Assembly (NCBI GenBank): GCA_020002185.1 | Contig: CM034533.1 | Span: 48,148,346 to 48,212,345, forward strand | Reading direction: 5' to 3' | DNA from: Paraescarpia echinospica | Taxonomy: Eukaryota > Annelida > Polychaeta > Sabellida > Siboglinidae | Length of the DNA stretch: 64,000 nt | Shown: positions 45,788 to 51,771 of the stretch, in pieces | Layout of the letters: every line of letters starts with the position of its first letter | Position numbering within the stretch: position 1 is the first letter of the stretch | Made by a program: the position numbers and the translations under genes | Notes under the pieces: model-generated | The model's database searches: none | What the model was told of the DNA's origin: nothing | Seen by the model: the letters and a program-made list of their open reading frames with translations, nothing else

Positions 45788-46733
45788 TGTGTGTGTGCAT
45801 GCGTGCGTGTGTCCGAGTGTGTGTGCATGCGTATGTGCATGCATTTTTGCGTGTGTGTGCATGTGAGTGCACATGAGTGTGTGTGCGTGGAGCATGTGTA
45901 TGTTCGTGCATGTGAGAGCACGTGTATATGTGTGTGTGCATGCGTGCGTGTGTCTGTGCAAGTGCATGTGTGTATTTATAAAGTTAACAATACTTAGAAT
46001 GATATCTGTATACATTATTATGTCACTAAGTTACATGACCTAGCCCTGTAGATTTAACTGTTGTACCCTGTCTGTAGGTTTGAGTGGCAGGTCAGTGCTA
46101 CGGAAGCGTGCATGCGTACCATCGAGATCGGGGTGAAGAACGCTGTTGGGGTATTTTCGAAGAGTCGCACCCACATTGGTCAAGTTTACATTGACCTGTC
46201 CACTGTTGACCTGAGCAAGGCGACCACACAGTGGTAAGTGAGATGGCCATCCTTCTATAGTTTGATTGTTTTTCTCATAGGGCTGACTTCTTTATCTTTA
46301 TAGCCCTCCTTCCTTCCCTCCCTACTTTGCTCCATCCCATGACAATAGAACACTGACAGATGCGTCCTTTATCTACATGACAAAAGGACACTGACAGATG
46401 TCACATTTAGATACTACGCCGTTAACAGTTGAAAGTTGTATCAAGTAGTTGGTTCTATGAAAACGATTACTGATGGTTTCTAGTCAACAAGTTTTAAAAG
46501 AACTGTTACATAAGAACACCAGACACAACAGCCTCTCAGTGTGATCACTAAAGAAGGAACACCGTTGAAATGCTGGCTTTGGCCTGCACACCATTACGTG
46601 GCCATGAATGTAAGAAATATCAGATAGTGTCGTCAAGCTCCATATAACGTGATATGTTACATAATTATGTCTTCGTTCCTGCCCCAGGTATGTCCTCCTG
46701 GACCCGGAGACCCCAGACGCAAAGACTGCATGA
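10226..46733 (+). CDS. ESYT2: Extended synaptotagmin (E-Syt2/3-like), 20 exons, 5' partial
   Basis: E-Syts are ER-anchored tethers that bridge ER and plasma membrane and move glycerolipids through a tubular SMP domain; C2 domains bind Ca2+ and PI(4,5)P2. The exons listed below splice with GT-AG junctions and keep frame throughout (2115 nt: 704 codons plus TGA). Window-encoded residues 1-197 form most of the SMP domain (PDVERAEWLNK, GVKVYIENVKRNEIYMDL, VHGTMRVVMKPL, MVLPNRMSFP), 198-315 C2A, 336-458 C2B, 459-565 an acidic linker, 566-704 C2C. C2A keeps acidic loops (SDPY with D224; D271, D273, D277/D278). C2B lacks most acidic ligands. C2C carries a KKK patch, as expected for phosphoinositide binding. 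Three C2 domains and an ELRQR linker motif favour E-Syt2/3 over E-Syt1. The N-terminal hairpin exons are not seen. Introns are packed with tandem repeats. The symbol is by orthology to the E-Syt2/3 group; the paralogue is not resolved. Confidence 0.95.
10812..11550. repeat. 28-bp GTGTGCCCGCTCGTGTGTGC minisatellite, ~26 copies
   Basis: Units of GTGTGTGCCCGCTCGTGTGT plus GCATGCAT repeat for about 740 bp. Both strands stay open in several frames (Cys/Val/His-rich products), which reflects the low complexity and not coding. Confidence 0.95.
11852..12182 (+). mobile_element. tRNA-derived SINE (plus strand)
   Basis: The head carries an A-box-like TAGTGGCACAGTG near 11860 and a perfect B box GGTTCGAATCC at 11908-11918, spaced as in tRNA promoters. 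The body ends with AGCGCTTTGAGCAGTC and GCGCTATATAAGAACTGACC, a tail block shared by many tRNA SINEs. A T-rich tract follows. It sits inside an E-Syt intron in the same orientation. Confidence 0.8.
12441..12578 (+). CDS. ESYT2: E-Syt exon 2 (SMP)
   Basis: 138 nt, phase 0 to 0, 46 codons (LLKQMWPYIGEYIRDMLITS onward, ending FQSIDLGDI). Acceptor CCTGCAG, donor GTAAGT. Matches the SMP segment with the conserved WP-(I/V)G-Y and F-LG motifs. Confidence 0.95.
12724..13226 (+). repeat. Tandem copies of the exon 3 acceptor plus exon head
   Basis: Units of about 47-76 bp, each with TTGCTTTCAG followed by CCCCCCGTATCGGTGGAGTG and AAGGTGTA, which is the 3' splice site and first ~30 nt of exon 3, then TGATGATGTATTTGCATG. 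Acceptor AGs end at 12733, 12797, 12861, 12921, 12983, 13059, 13119, 13166 and, for the real exon, 13226. Only the last copy continues into the rest of the exon and a donor. Confidence 0.93.
13227..13303 (+). CDS. ESYT2: E-Syt exon 3 (SMP)
   Basis: 77 nt, phase 0 to 2, encoding PPRIGGVKVYIENVKRNEIY then MDLEF. Donor GTAAGT. It is the last of nine tandem copies of its own first 30 nt and the only one that reads through. Confidence 0.95.
13341..15798. mobile_element. Non-autonomous hAT-like element, 2.46 kb
   Basis: The left end starts CAGCGGTTCCCAATCTTTTT and the right end, on the minus strand, reads GCGGTTCCCAAACTGGGGTA; CAG-GGTTCCCAA-type termini are typical of one hAT group. Flanking 8-mers CTCTAATA (13333-13340) and CTCTAGTA (15799-15806) agree at 7 of 8 positions, as expected for an aged hAT target duplication. 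No transposase can be read inside; short frames at 13641-13931 and elsewhere lack recognised domains. The element lies in the intron before exon 4. Confidence 0.75.
16331..16397 (+). CDS. ESYT2: E-Syt exon 4 (SMP)
   Basis: 67 nt. With the two bases carried from exon 3 it encodes FFASDSNIKMTVKGVQLGIK then ELT, the SMP strand usually written YASDCDIKVxVKG. Acceptor GCCCTAG, donor GTGAGC, ends in phase 0. The other two frames contain early stops. Confidence 0.9.
17030..22370. repeat. 54-bp minisatellite, about 99 copies
   Basis: Each unit contains TGTGTTACATCTGCTTCCTC, TGTGCCTCCAG, CTGTGTGGGGTTAC and a variable CTGGCAG/CCAGCAG/CCAACAG followed by TGG. Variants alternate over stretches (for example 17340-18000), suggesting a 108-bp higher-order unit. 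A few units lack 1, 3 or 9 bases. The 54-bp period leaves three plus frames and one minus frame open for up to 1746 codons; I do not accept these as genes because they lack non-repeat sequence, all frames are equally open, and the array lies inside the E-Syt intron. Every unit carries a strong acceptor-like CTTCCTCTGTGCCTCCAG. Confidence 0.97.
22429..22500. repeat. 72-bp near-perfect palindrome
   Basis: The arm ATCAAATTTTGCCAGTTTTT, continuing CGAGTTGTGGTCATT, is followed immediately by its reverse complement with one extra base. The transcript could form a ~35-bp stem with almost no loop. Confidence 0.95.
22510..22680. repeat. Inverted repeat with ~68-bp arms and ~34-bp loop
   Basis: The left arm (22510-22577, with AAATATGACCATTTAGCAG and TGCCACACTGGCAGAATTAG) and the right arm (22612-22680) are reverse complements with only about two mismatches. 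It directly follows the 72-bp palindrome and precedes the 54-bp array at 22694. It may be a foldback-type MITE; no target duplication was found. Confidence 0.93.
22694..23345. repeat. 54-bp minisatellite, 12 copies
   Basis: Units with CCAACCTCTTTCACCGTCAT, TGTGCCATCTTGTGGATCC and ACCCCATCTGAT. The plus frame (PPTSFTVIVPSCGSTPSD) runs in register into the hAT-like fragment that follows; the minus frame reads EVGGSDGVDPQDGTMTVK repeats. Neither is flanked by convincing gene structure. Confidence 0.95.
23340..23444 (+). pseudogene. hAT transposase dimerisation-motif fragment
   Basis: After the 54-bp array the frame reads SSARINRIFSNLRTLVH and ends at a TGA (23442-23444). It resembles the hAT SSA-S-ER-FSN motif, with E changed to N. 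Only this scrap of transposase is visible. Confidence 0.5.
23930..25128. repeat. 26-bp minisatellite, about 46 copies
   Basis: Units of TGTTGACTGAGAGTGGAGGT plus GATGTC (or GACATC) run right up to the acceptor of exon 5. Many two-unit and three-unit blocks are repeated, so expansion was by segments. Minus-strand frames (SVNRHHLHSQSTDVTSTLSQ) are by-products. Confidence 0.96.
25138..25227 (+). CDS. ESYT2: E-Syt exon 5 (SMP)
   Basis: 90 nt, phase 0 to 0, encoding VHGTMRVVMKPLVNKLPIIG then GYTFFFLNQP. Acceptor GGTTGTAG, donor GTACGT. This is the highly conserved (I/V)HGTMRV-L-PL segment of E-Syt SMP domains. Confidence 0.97.
25546..25601 (+). CDS. ESYT2: E-Syt exon 6 (SMP)
   Basis: 56 nt, phase 0 to 2, encoding ELDFDLTGVSNILDFPGL plus two bases. 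Acceptor TGTTGCAG, donor GTCAGC. Corresponds to the L-(I/F)-TG-(T/S)N-LD-PGL motif. Confidence 0.95.
26086..26570 (+). repeat. Tandem copies of the exon 7 acceptor plus exon head
   Basis: 64-bp units join TTTGTCTGTTACAG (intron end) to TAACACCATAAGGACCATCA, TCCAGGACCAAATAGCC and ACGTACATGGTCCT, the first ~50 nt of exon 7. Acceptor AGs end at 26135, 26199, 26263, 26327, 26391, 26455, 26506 and the real one at 26570. Entry at an early copy meets an in-frame TAA at the next one, so only the last acceptor gives the full SMP reading frame. Confidence 0.95.
26571..26691 (+). CDS. ESYT2: E-Syt exon 7 (SMP end)
   Basis: 121 nt, phase 2 to 0; with the carried bases it encodes SNTLRTIIQDQIAMYMVLPN then RMSFPMLDEVTAELLQHPLP. 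The MVLPNR-(T/S)-P motif is diagnostic of E-Syt. The donor GTGAGA opens directly into a GA-rich tract. Confidence 0.97.
26692..26880. repeat. Purine-rich GGAGG/GAGCAGAGG tract
   Basis: Begins at the exon 7 donor and consists of G/A-rich simple and short-period repeats on the plus strand. It could form purine-motif triplexes or G-rich structures. Confidence 0.9.
27515..28085. repeat. ~20-bp CTTGTCCTGTGTCCATCCAT repeat, ~28 copies
   Basis: Pyrimidine-rich imperfect units end about 100 bp before exon 8, whose own acceptor tract reads CCTTGTCCTTTCAG. The array may have grown from that polypyrimidine tract. The open frames through it continue into exon 8 by chance. Confidence 0.92.
28189..28288 (+). 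CDS. ESYT2: E-Syt exon 8 (C2A start)
   Basis: 100 nt, phase 0 to 1, encoding GIVRLHIVAGRDLKCADVKF then LGKGKSDPYCKLL. Acceptor TCCTTTCAG, donor GTAAAC. The GKSDPY motif supplies a C2A Ca2+ ligand Asp. Confidence 0.97.
28660..28730 (+). CDS. ESYT2: E-Syt exon 9 (C2A)
   Basis: 71 nt, phase 1 to 0; encodes (V)GAQKFKTKAIQNTITPQWDE then HFE, the TxxNPxWxExF region of C2 domains. Acceptor GTCACTAG, donor GTGAGA. Confidence 0.95.
29272..29354 (+). CDS. ESYT2: E-Syt exon 10 (C2A)
   Basis: 83 nt, phase 0 to 2, encoding AIVDQKLGQYLEIEVMDEDP then GDDDELG. The D-E-D-P-G-D-D-D-E-LG loop is the third Ca2+-binding loop of C2A. Acceptor GCCACCAG, donor GTAAGT. Confidence 0.96.
29903..29951 (+). CDS. ESYT2: E-Syt exon 11 (C2A)
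   Basis: 49 nt, phase 2 to 0; encodes (N)TSIDIEEIAKQGSIDS. Acceptor ATCAAAG, donor GTAAGT. Confidence 0.93.
30486..30575 (+). CDS. ESYT2: E-Syt exon 12 (C2A end)
   Basis: 90 nt, phase 0 to 0, encoding WFPLDNVKTGLIHLRATWFH then LSKDPADLER; matches the WF-L-(V/G)-G-LHLR-W motif. Acceptor TGTTTCAG, donor GTAAAT. Confidence 0.96.
31962..31985 (+). CDS. Candidate 24-nt microexon (E-Syt, C2A-C2B linker)
   Basis: A pyrimidine-rich run (TGTCTCCTTCCACCATGAAG) precedes TCTCGTAGGCAGCGCTTGTC plus AGGG and a GTACGT donor. The 24 nt are phase 0 on both sides, between exons that also meet in phase 0, and would add SRRQRLSG (basic, Ser-containing) to the linker without breaking frame. The AAG acceptor is less common and no expression evidence is available, so it is a prediction of an alternative exon. 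Confidence 0.4.
32226..32966 (+). repeat. 26-bp array of fused 3'/5' splice sites, 28 copies
   Basis: Units of TTATGTTATGTTTTCTAG plus GTAAGTTG. The first junction is at 32251/32252, the last at 32948/32949; one unit is 21 bp. Each junction joins a 3' splice site (TTTTCTAG) directly to a consensus 5' splice site (GTAAGT), the layout of a recursive-splicing ratchet point. Copies are almost identical. The array lies in the 3.7-kb intron before exon 13, sense to the gene. Confidence 0.95.
32967..34309 (+). other. Remainder of intron before exon 13
   Basis: AT-rich sequence without a recognised exon, repeat or transposon end. Confidence 0.6.
34310..34387 (+). CDS. ESYT2: E-Syt exon 13 (C2B start)
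   Basis: 78 nt, phase 0 to 0, encoding SLSETIEEHLANALLIVTVD then SATGLK, the LSSALLI-YLDSA-LP start of C2B. Acceptor GTCTCACAG, donor GTCAGT. Confidence 0.95.
34833..34991 (+). CDS. ESYT2: E-Syt exon 14 (C2B)
   Basis: 159 nt, phase 0 to 0, 53 codons (RLKKMLEPSAYVRVSIGNKE onward, through TTNPKWEEHLQFLIHNPSVQ to ELDIS). The SDPY motif of Ca2+-binding C2 domains is replaced by EPSAY, so this C2B probably does not bind Ca2+ at loop 1. Acceptor GTTCCCAG, donor GTAAGT. Confidence 0.97.
34996..35250. repeat. CATGTCTCCATGGCAACAA repeat
   Basis: Short-period imperfect units start within 5 nt of the exon 14 donor and continue for about 250 bp, with CCATGG in most copies. Confidence 0.9.
35390..38559. 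repeat. 35-bp AT-rich minisatellite, about 90 copies
   Basis: Units of CAGTGTACATACCTTACTTA plus ATTAAATGACATATA, with a GTGTAC/GTGGAC variant and some 33-bp copies, fill 3.2 kb of the intron before exon 15. The last unit is interrupted at its TTAA by a transposon. Confidence 0.97.
38560..39636. mobile_element. TTAA-targeting DNA element, 1077 bp
   Basis: Left end GGTGGCTGCATCGG and right end (minus strand) GGTAGCTGCACCGG are inverted and each is flanked by TTAA (38556-38559 and 39637-39640). Removing the element and one TTAA restores the minisatellite string CTTAATTAAATGAC, so the target site is identified. TTAA duplication is the mark of piggyBac and Kolobok superfamilies. No transposase is readable, so it is non-autonomous. 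It carries a (CA)n microsatellite at about 39383-39424. Confidence 0.85.
39383..39424. repeat. (CA)n microsatellite
   Basis: About 21 uninterrupted CA dinucleotides inside the TTAA-type element. Confidence 0.98.
39941..43410 (+). repeat. 68-bp array of exon 15 acceptor plus exon head, ~50 copies
   Basis: Each unit joins GCTGTGTTGTGCTCCAG to GTGATTGACAGTGGCAAGGG, CTCTAAGAAGCTAGGGACTG and TGGGTGACTGA (or TGAGTGACTGA). The middle part is the first 42 nt of exon 15. The first copy has its acceptor AG at 39950-39951, the real exon starts at 43411. A larger block with a degenerate GGGTTGTGATTGCCAGTGG unit recurs near 40070, 40820, 41310 and 41780, showing higher-order duplication. In units with ACTGTGAGTGAC the exon-like part is followed by a plausible donor (GTGAGT), making a 39-nt phase-0 mini-exon (VIDSGKGSKKLGT). 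Confidence 0.95.
43411..43563 (+). CDS. ESYT2: E-Syt exon 15 (C2B end)
   Basis: 153 nt, phase 0 to 0, encoding VIDSGKGSKKLGTVNVSVKD, then LLNAKDMTVNRPFQLKDAEP and QSKIHLQLCLR. Unlike the ~50 upstream copies it carries AATGTCTCC after GGGACTGTG and continues to a GTAAAT donor. It supplies the last strands of C2B. Confidence 0.97.
43952..44253 (+). CDS. ESYT2: E-Syt exon 16 (acidic linker)
   Basis: 302 nt, phase 0 to 2. Starts ILTSFKPVNWAQ, then an acidic low-complexity stretch (DREEEEEEQPVSPP), then a Ser/Asn/Glu-rich stretch and ends VGQELRQRTAAR. The ELRQR motif before C2C is shared with vertebrate E-Syt2. Acceptor TTTTTTACAG, donor GTGAGT. Likely a disordered, phosphorylatable linker. Confidence 0.95.
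44597..44735. repeat. 43-bp repeat, three copies
   Basis: Three direct copies of GTCGCGGTGTTCCTGGTCGC plus CATTGTGAGTTGTGTTGAAT and GTA immediately upstream of exon 17's acceptor region. Confidence 0.93.
44754..44855 (+). CDS. ESYT2: E-Syt exon 17 (C2C start)
   Basis: 102 nt, phase 2 to 2; encodes (R)EPVSESEADLGRIQVTVRYS then AQRNRLVAVVHKC, matching LG-IQLT-R-S-QRNKL-VVVH-C of E-Syt C2C. Acceptor GCCACCAG, donor GTAAGT. Confidence 0.97.
44990..45589 (+). repeat. Tandem copies of the exon 18 acceptor plus exon head
   Basis: Units of about 50-60 bp repeat GTTCTGTGTCGTAG followed by AGGTCTGTTGGCGTGTGACA and GTGATGACATGTC, a diverged version of exon 18's first ~33 nt (AGGTCTGCTGGCTTGTGATG and so on). 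AG ends lie near 45082, 45127, 45179, 45229, 45331, 45383, 45435, 45485, 45537 and the real one at 45589. Copies are more diverged than in the other exon-head arrays, so this array is older. Confidence 0.88.
45590..45724 (+). CDS. ESYT2: E-Syt exon 18 (C2C)
   Basis: 135 nt, phase 2 to 2; encodes (E)GLLACDADDMSDPYVRLYLL, then PDRSSTTKKKTQTVRNNLSP and VFDE. SDPYVR-YLLPD and the KKK patch are typical of the PI(4,5)P2-binding C2C. Acceptor GTGTTGTAG, donor GTGAGT. Confidence 0.97.
45740..45972. repeat. GTGCGTGC/GTGTGCAT low-complexity tract
   Basis: Purine-pyrimidine alternating (Z-DNA prone) sequence starting about 15 nt after the exon 18 donor. Confidence 0.93.
46078..46233 (+). CDS. ESYT2: E-Syt exon 19 (C2C)
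   Basis: 156 nt, phase 2 to 2; encodes (T)FEWQVSATEACMRTIEIGVK, then NAVGVFSKSRTHIGQVYIDL and STVDLSKATTQ. Acceptor CTGTCTGTAG, donor GTAAGT. Corresponds to FDF/FEW-V and LDVAVKN-GGFLSK-LG-V of other E-Syts. Confidence 0.97.
46688..46733 (+). CDS. ESYT2: E-Syt exon 20 (C-terminus)
   Basis: Coding part 46 nt: completes the split Trp codon and encodes YVLLDPETPDAKTA followed by TGA at 46731-46733. Acceptor TGCCCCAG. The W-(Y)-x-L motif closes C2C as in other E-Syts. Confidence 0.96.
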
Positions 46734-48159
46734 GTCTGTGAGAGTCGACCAGAAGATGTCAAGTGGAGAGACTGATTGACAGAAGTCCCTGTAGTTACTA
46801 ATACTGTGTGATAAATGTAGCTGTAGCCAGAGCCCTGCTTCCTGCTGTGTATTGTCACAGTACGTAGCACTTGAAACAACACATATCTTATGTTATCTGG
46901 TTTATTTTATTGCAAACCTTGCCGAATTTGCAGTTGCCTTTTAACATTGCAAAGTAATTATCAATTTGATTTGTTATATAACAATTTAGAGCAGCATTTT
47001 CAGTTAAATGTTAAAGTAAATATGGCCTAAAATGGGAATTATTGGTGTTTTGCCTTGCCATACAGAAGTGCCATTTCAATGTATTGTGGGATGACATATC
47101 GTACGCTTGTGATATATACAGTAAATGTAAAGTTAATGAACTCTGTTAAATGAGATCTAGTTTTGTGGCCTGCCTCAACTATTTTCTCATGTTTGTTATG
47201 TATGCTGATTTAGCAGCTCCTGTTACAGTTATTTAGTTCTAATGTGTGGGGCTATGGGTACGTAAAGGATCTATATGCAATGAACACATCAAGCAATCAG
47301 TAGATGGTATTTCTGTAGATGTTTTCTTACTTATTGTCGAATCCTCGTGGATGCTTTGGAGTGGTGTGTTGTGTGCATTGTAAGCAACCTTTCATCGTGT
47401 AGGATTAACTATGTAGGATAGATGCCATTGGGCGACTGGGCTTTCATCCACAACAAGTTAGTTGAATATATTTATACAAGATGCAGTCTAACTGATACAT
47501 TGGTGGTGAAGATGACACACTGCTCCGGAGTACTACAAAGGGACAATGTGAATAACAGTGATTTATATATGCAAGTGTTTTTAATTCGGGGATACACAGC
47601 TGTATGCTTCGTAGATATTTTATAACTATGCAACTGGGTAACATAACTATTGCACACTAGCAGTAGTCCGCAGTCTAGTTGCTATGCTGTGCTACACATC
47701 TGACACAATGTGTTCCGACTGTGGTAAATGTACCAAATACAACAACAATTAAAACAAAGTATAAACATTTTAAATTTAGGTGTATTTTGAGAGCCATAGA
47801 TTCAGAGAATTGTTGCATTTTAGTTATATGCCGTGTGCCTAACCAGTGAAAATTATTGTAAATGACTTGCTTCTGTAATACTATATAACTACTGAACTTG
47901 TACTGCTGTGGAACTACACCTGTATCAAGTACTCACTGTTCTGCTGTAGAAGTAAATGTTCTTACATAACTACATTGAACTCGATGCACTAATGTAGAAG
48001 TTCGTGTAACACTTGTCCTACTATATATGTAAGAGCATTAGGCTACTGTACTGTTGTAACACAACTACACTGAACTAACTGTACTACTGTTGAACTACAG
48101 GTGTGACAAGCTCCCACTATAGATAGTTTTGATGCAGCATTCTTGTTGGAATTATGCAA

Positions 48160-48165
48160 TAAATG
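48160..48165 (+). terminator. AATAAA polyadenylation signal candidate
   Basis: First canonical AATAAA I find downstream of the E-Syt stop codon. A T-rich stretch follows within 30 nt. Confidence 0.4.
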
Positions 48166-48565
48166 ATTTCTCCTTATAAATATGTTTACAAAGTAAATGC
48201 ATGCTAAATGTATGTATACAGACATATCCACATTTCCATCTATGTTGACAACCAGGCAAGGTTGTGTACACGTCACAACTTTCGAAGGATGTGGTGGTAA
48301 TATATCAGAATGGCCTGTTGATCAGGCTGTTTTTATCTTATACTTCAGAAACACCAGAATGGATACGAGGTGTATTTGTTTCATGTTATCACTTTTCCAG
48401 GAAAACGTTTTAATTTGTTTTTTTCTAGCAGTTTAAATGAGACACCAAGGCACCCTTGCACTAGATGACGTTTGGTTTTCGCATGGGATTACCAGTTGCA
48501 TTATTCTTATGCTTGCAACATAATATGCAAATTATGTTCATATCTGCTTGTTTTGTTTGATACTA

Positions 48566-48571
48566 AATAAA
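48566..48571 (+). terminator. AATAAA polyadenylation signal candidate (distal)
   Basis: Second canonical signal, followed by T/GT-rich sequence (TTGTTTGATTTGTGTTCG) at about 48600. Confidence 0.4.
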
Positions 48572-48928
48572 AAGCCTATTAAACTGCCTATATACTACTT
48601 GTTTGATTTGTGTTCGTTTGTTGATGAGAGACTGAGTTTGTGTTGTTCCTTTGAGGATTGGTATAACATTTCTTTAGTAAATCTTTTACCTCCTTTATTT
48701 CCCATAACATGGTGGGACGAGCAACTGTGGAGAGGCACGTGACATTGTTACTTCCTGTGATACATATATTTCACGCAAGGAGGACGGGGCTACCGAGTCG
48801 TTGGTGTGACACACCTGAAGGACGTCGGTGGGTGGGGAAGTATTCGCCTTGCAAACACCTGTTGGCATGCCAAGTATTTGTGCACATGCGATAACTTTGT
48901 AGAGAACGGAAAATGCTTTTGCGTATAT

Positions 48929-49083
48929 AACAAGCACTTTTTGAAAGTGGCAGTGTATGGCAAGATGTCGTCTCCGGTGGCAAGCACTTTTTGAAAGTGG
49001 CAGTGTCTGGCAAGATGTCGTCTCCAGTGGCAAGCACTTTTTGAAAGTGGCAGTGTCTGGCAAGATGTCGTCTCCAGTGGTGC
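48929..49083. repeat. ~51-bp tandem repeat, three copies
   Basis: Three direct copies containing AAGCACTTTTTGAAAGTGGC and AGTGTCTGGCAAGATGTCGT; each holds a small CACTTTTTGAAAGTG hairpin. Confidence 0.93.
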
Positions 49084-49170
49084 TTTCAGAAGACACCGGG
49101 GACCTGCCGGACAATACCGCCGGCACGTCGTGTCGACAAGGCTCTACGGTCCTGCTGGGGCTATTAACTA

Positions 49171-49460
49171 TAATACCAGGTACGTATGTGCGGCACTTAT
49201 GTCGAATCCGGATCCACCTTGATTTTTGCCGTTGCAACTACATTTTTATATAAATTTGATACTTCTGTAGATTAATTCCATAATTCAACATCATCCTGGA
49301 CGCATAATTATGTTTAAATTATTTCACGTTAGCGCACTTTTGAGGCGTAAATAGCGTCCCGGTTTGCATCAACATACGCTGCCCAAAGTGTAGTTATGAC
49401 GGTGAAATCGAGGTGGATCCAGATTTGACACAAGTGCCGTATCTATGCTAATAGGTATTT
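49171..49460. mobile_element. Small inverted-repeat (MITE-like) element
   Basis: The segment 49179-49242 (CGGCACTTATGTCGAATCCG then GATCCACCTTGAT) is repeated in inverted, diverged form at about 49389-49452 (ATCGAGGTGGATCCAGATTT then GACACAAGTGCCG). Outer ATACC ends also match. The spacing of about 150 bp fits a MITE. No target duplication is certain. Confidence 0.5.
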
Positions 49461-50240
49461 AGTAATACAATGTATTTTTCTTTATGACATTTAAAAATTA
49501 TTTTAAGATACCTTCCTCGCTGCTCATCGTAGAGCTACGTCGGCGGTTCTGAAGTCTCCCGACACATGGAATAAGCCAATAACAATGCTACTAAAAGTAT
49601 CATTGATATAACACCTCCCGGACACACTCTTGGACTAACACAATCCGTGTGAAGCCTTCATTGACTATCGTACATCTAGTCCTCGACTCATATAGTGCTT
49701 TAGATGCTCAAGATAAAGCAAGACATTTCAGAGATTTCTGCCTGATCACCGTATTTTCAAAAGCACAGCCAAGAAGCTGATGTCGCTTCAGCTGTGAAAT
49801 TGCATTCGATGTAACGTTGTGTGGGAACTCACAAAGTGCGCTGGAAAGCAGTATTTAATCGTCATGATTTCGTTTTGAACAACTTAAAAATGCGATGCGC
49901 AACATGTGATTGAAAAGGCGATTCGTGTAAACTACCTGTCCATTCTACACCAGAGCTCGAGCAGCTGGCATAGTGACTAAAATACAAGACCAACAGCTCG
50001 TCATCATTGCGCATCTACTTCACAGTCTTTGGTCATCTCCAATCATCTGATGTAATCGTCTATTACAAACGAAGATGATCTGACCGGAGCACAATAATAA
50101 TACAAGAAGAAGGAGACATTATGTTGTTATTAGAATTGCGTCATCAGTATAGATTTGTTACTCGGCCCAGAATCATCCTCGGTGGTAATTATTATCAGGA
50201 AGTTGGCTGAATTGCTTTTCTAGAGAGTGGGAATATCGCG
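49461..50240. other. No recognised feature
   Basis: Sequence upstream of the gypsy LTR remnant. It may include more of the 5' LTR or flanking DNA, but nothing matches the 3' LTR end by eye. Confidence 0.4.
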
Positions 50241-50348
50241 ACCGAGTATCGAACACGCAATTGATGCTACCGTCAGTATGCCCAAAGGTCTGCCTAAGTT
50301 CTGTTTTAATTGATGGTTTTAACTGTAATCACGTTTGACCATGTGGTC
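50240..50348 (+). repeat. 5' LTR remnant of gypsy element
   Basis: From GTATCGAACA through GTCTGCCTAAGTTCTG and CTGTAATCACGTTTGACCAT to GTGGTC this segment matches 62391-62465, with a 13-bp duplication (TTGATGGTTTTAA) not present in the 3' copy. Only this ~75-110-bp part of the LTR is recognisable. Confidence 0.7.
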
Positions 50349-50416
50349 ACAACGAACTTTCCTGCAAACGGCAAGACACGATACGGAAAACCGCCACACG
50401 TCGTTCTGTTGTAAAC

Positions 50417-50652
50417 ATGTCACGGCACGGAAGTTTACCCGAGTATGCAGGTAAACGCTGGTCCTCTTATCAGGACCGATTAAGATTTTATTTTGAAGCA
50501 AATGACATTGCCGATGACGCCATGGACAAGCGCAGAGCAATCTTGCTAACATCGGTGGGTGAAGAAAATGATACGTTGTTACGCATCCTGGCATCGCCAC
50601 GGGCGCCGGCTGATTTCTCCTACGTTGAAATGTGTGAATTGCTACGGACGCA
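50417..50652 (+). pseudogene. gag: Gypsy gag, N-terminal part
   Basis: Starts at ATG 50417 (MSRHGSLPEYAGKRWSSYQD), with WSSYQDRLRFYFEANDI, the W-x-Y-x-E-R-(L/F)-x-x-Y/F-F-x-A-N motif of gypsy Gag matrix/capsid regions, then KRRAILLTSVG. The frame is cut at 50652 by the foldback element. Directly after the second target-site copy at 60562 the Gag reading resumes in the same register, apart from one stop codon. Confidence 0.85.
50647..50652 (+). repeat. 6-bp target-site duplication, left copy
   Basis: GACGCA lies immediately outside the left terminus AGTAGTAGCATTGGCC. Confidence 0.9.
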
Positions 50653-51254
50653 AGTAGTAGCATTGGCCATCTGGAGGGGTATCCTGTGTTTTCGCCGTAT
50701 TTTTGAGCGATACTAGGGAGGTTTCGACGGCCCCCCCTGAGCAAAGTGAGTAGTCACGTGACCGTATGTAGCGCTCCCTGGTGGTGGAGTGAGTAGCCAT
50801 GGAAGTCCTATTGTGTATATGAGGAACGAAAGACCAAAGAGGAAAGTGTAATAACGAAAGATCAAAGAAGAAAGTTTTAAAAGGTGTTGAAAGGAACGAA
50901 AGATCAAAGAGTCATAACGAAAGAGAAAAGTTTTAAAAGGTGATGAAAGGTGTATCATGAGAGATAAAGAAGTAAACTGAATGATGTATTGACGAAGTGA
51001 TAGGTAAGTCTGCCTATGTTATATACTGAAAGATGTGTGTGTGTGTGTGAATAATGTTTATAAACCGTGTATAACGAGGAATAAACGAAAGAGTATATAT
51101 GTATGAATGAAAGAAGAATTATTGCTAAGGTAATAACCGACAAACACCACAGTTTGAAAGTTGATTAGTTTTAATCATTAGCGTTCATCATCATCATGGT
51201 CCGCACACCAATGTCCCCTGTTTCCAGAGGGGAATTAGTTTTAATAACACATTA

Positions 51255-51416
51255 GCGTTCAACATCATTGGTCGCCGCATCCCAATCTTCGACATTCCCT
51301 GTGTCCGGAGAGGGAACAGGGTCGGGGTCAAATCGGACCCGTGTCCTCAGGAGTTCAAGTAGCACGAGGCAGAACGAACAGTAGTGGTTGTCGCGGAGTT
51401 CCTCCTCTCTGGAACA
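51255..51416 (-). CDS. Foldback-element gene, terminal exon (left arm)
   Basis: On the minus strand an acceptor (ATATATGTTCCAG) precedes an open exon: after the split codon it reads EEELRDNHYCSFCLVLLELL, RTRVRFDPDPVPSPDTGNVE and DWDAATNDVER, then TAA. It joins in frame with the upstream 75-nt exon at 51772-51846. A C-x-x-C pair (CSFC) is present; I recognise no domain. The frame is intact here but broken by a 5-bp deletion in the right arm. It looks like the C-terminus of an element-encoded protein whose earlier exons are not visible. Confidence 0.5.
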
Positions 51417-51771
51417 TATATGAAAACTTTTTAAATATTGTCGGTGAAACATATATGATATTGCAAAGTACAGCCGGTGGGAATAAGCCAGTGATGTAAC
51501 CAGACACCGCGTAGGTAGCCGACACGATAAAAGGGCAAGCTAGGTCAACAGCAGACGGGAGAGACAAGAATGGACTATGACACAATATGACTGCCGACGC
51601 GATCGGTAACCAGACACCGCGTAGCTAACCGAAACGACAAGAGGGCAGGCGAGGTCAGCATACGGATAGACAGGAAAGGACTGTGTATATACATTGAAGA
51701 TAATGAGAAACGTGGTAAGTAGAACATAAATAAGTATTAGTAAAGTATGTATATAATCGTTGAACACTCAC

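Larger units (their letters stand above)
46734..48590 (+). other. Probable E-Syt 3' UTR and downstream sequence
   Basis: AT-rich, no open frame of note and no repeats. Candidate polyadenylation signals AATAAA occur at 48160-48165 and 48566-48571, so the 3' UTR would be about 1.4 or 1.9 kb. Confidence 0.55.
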
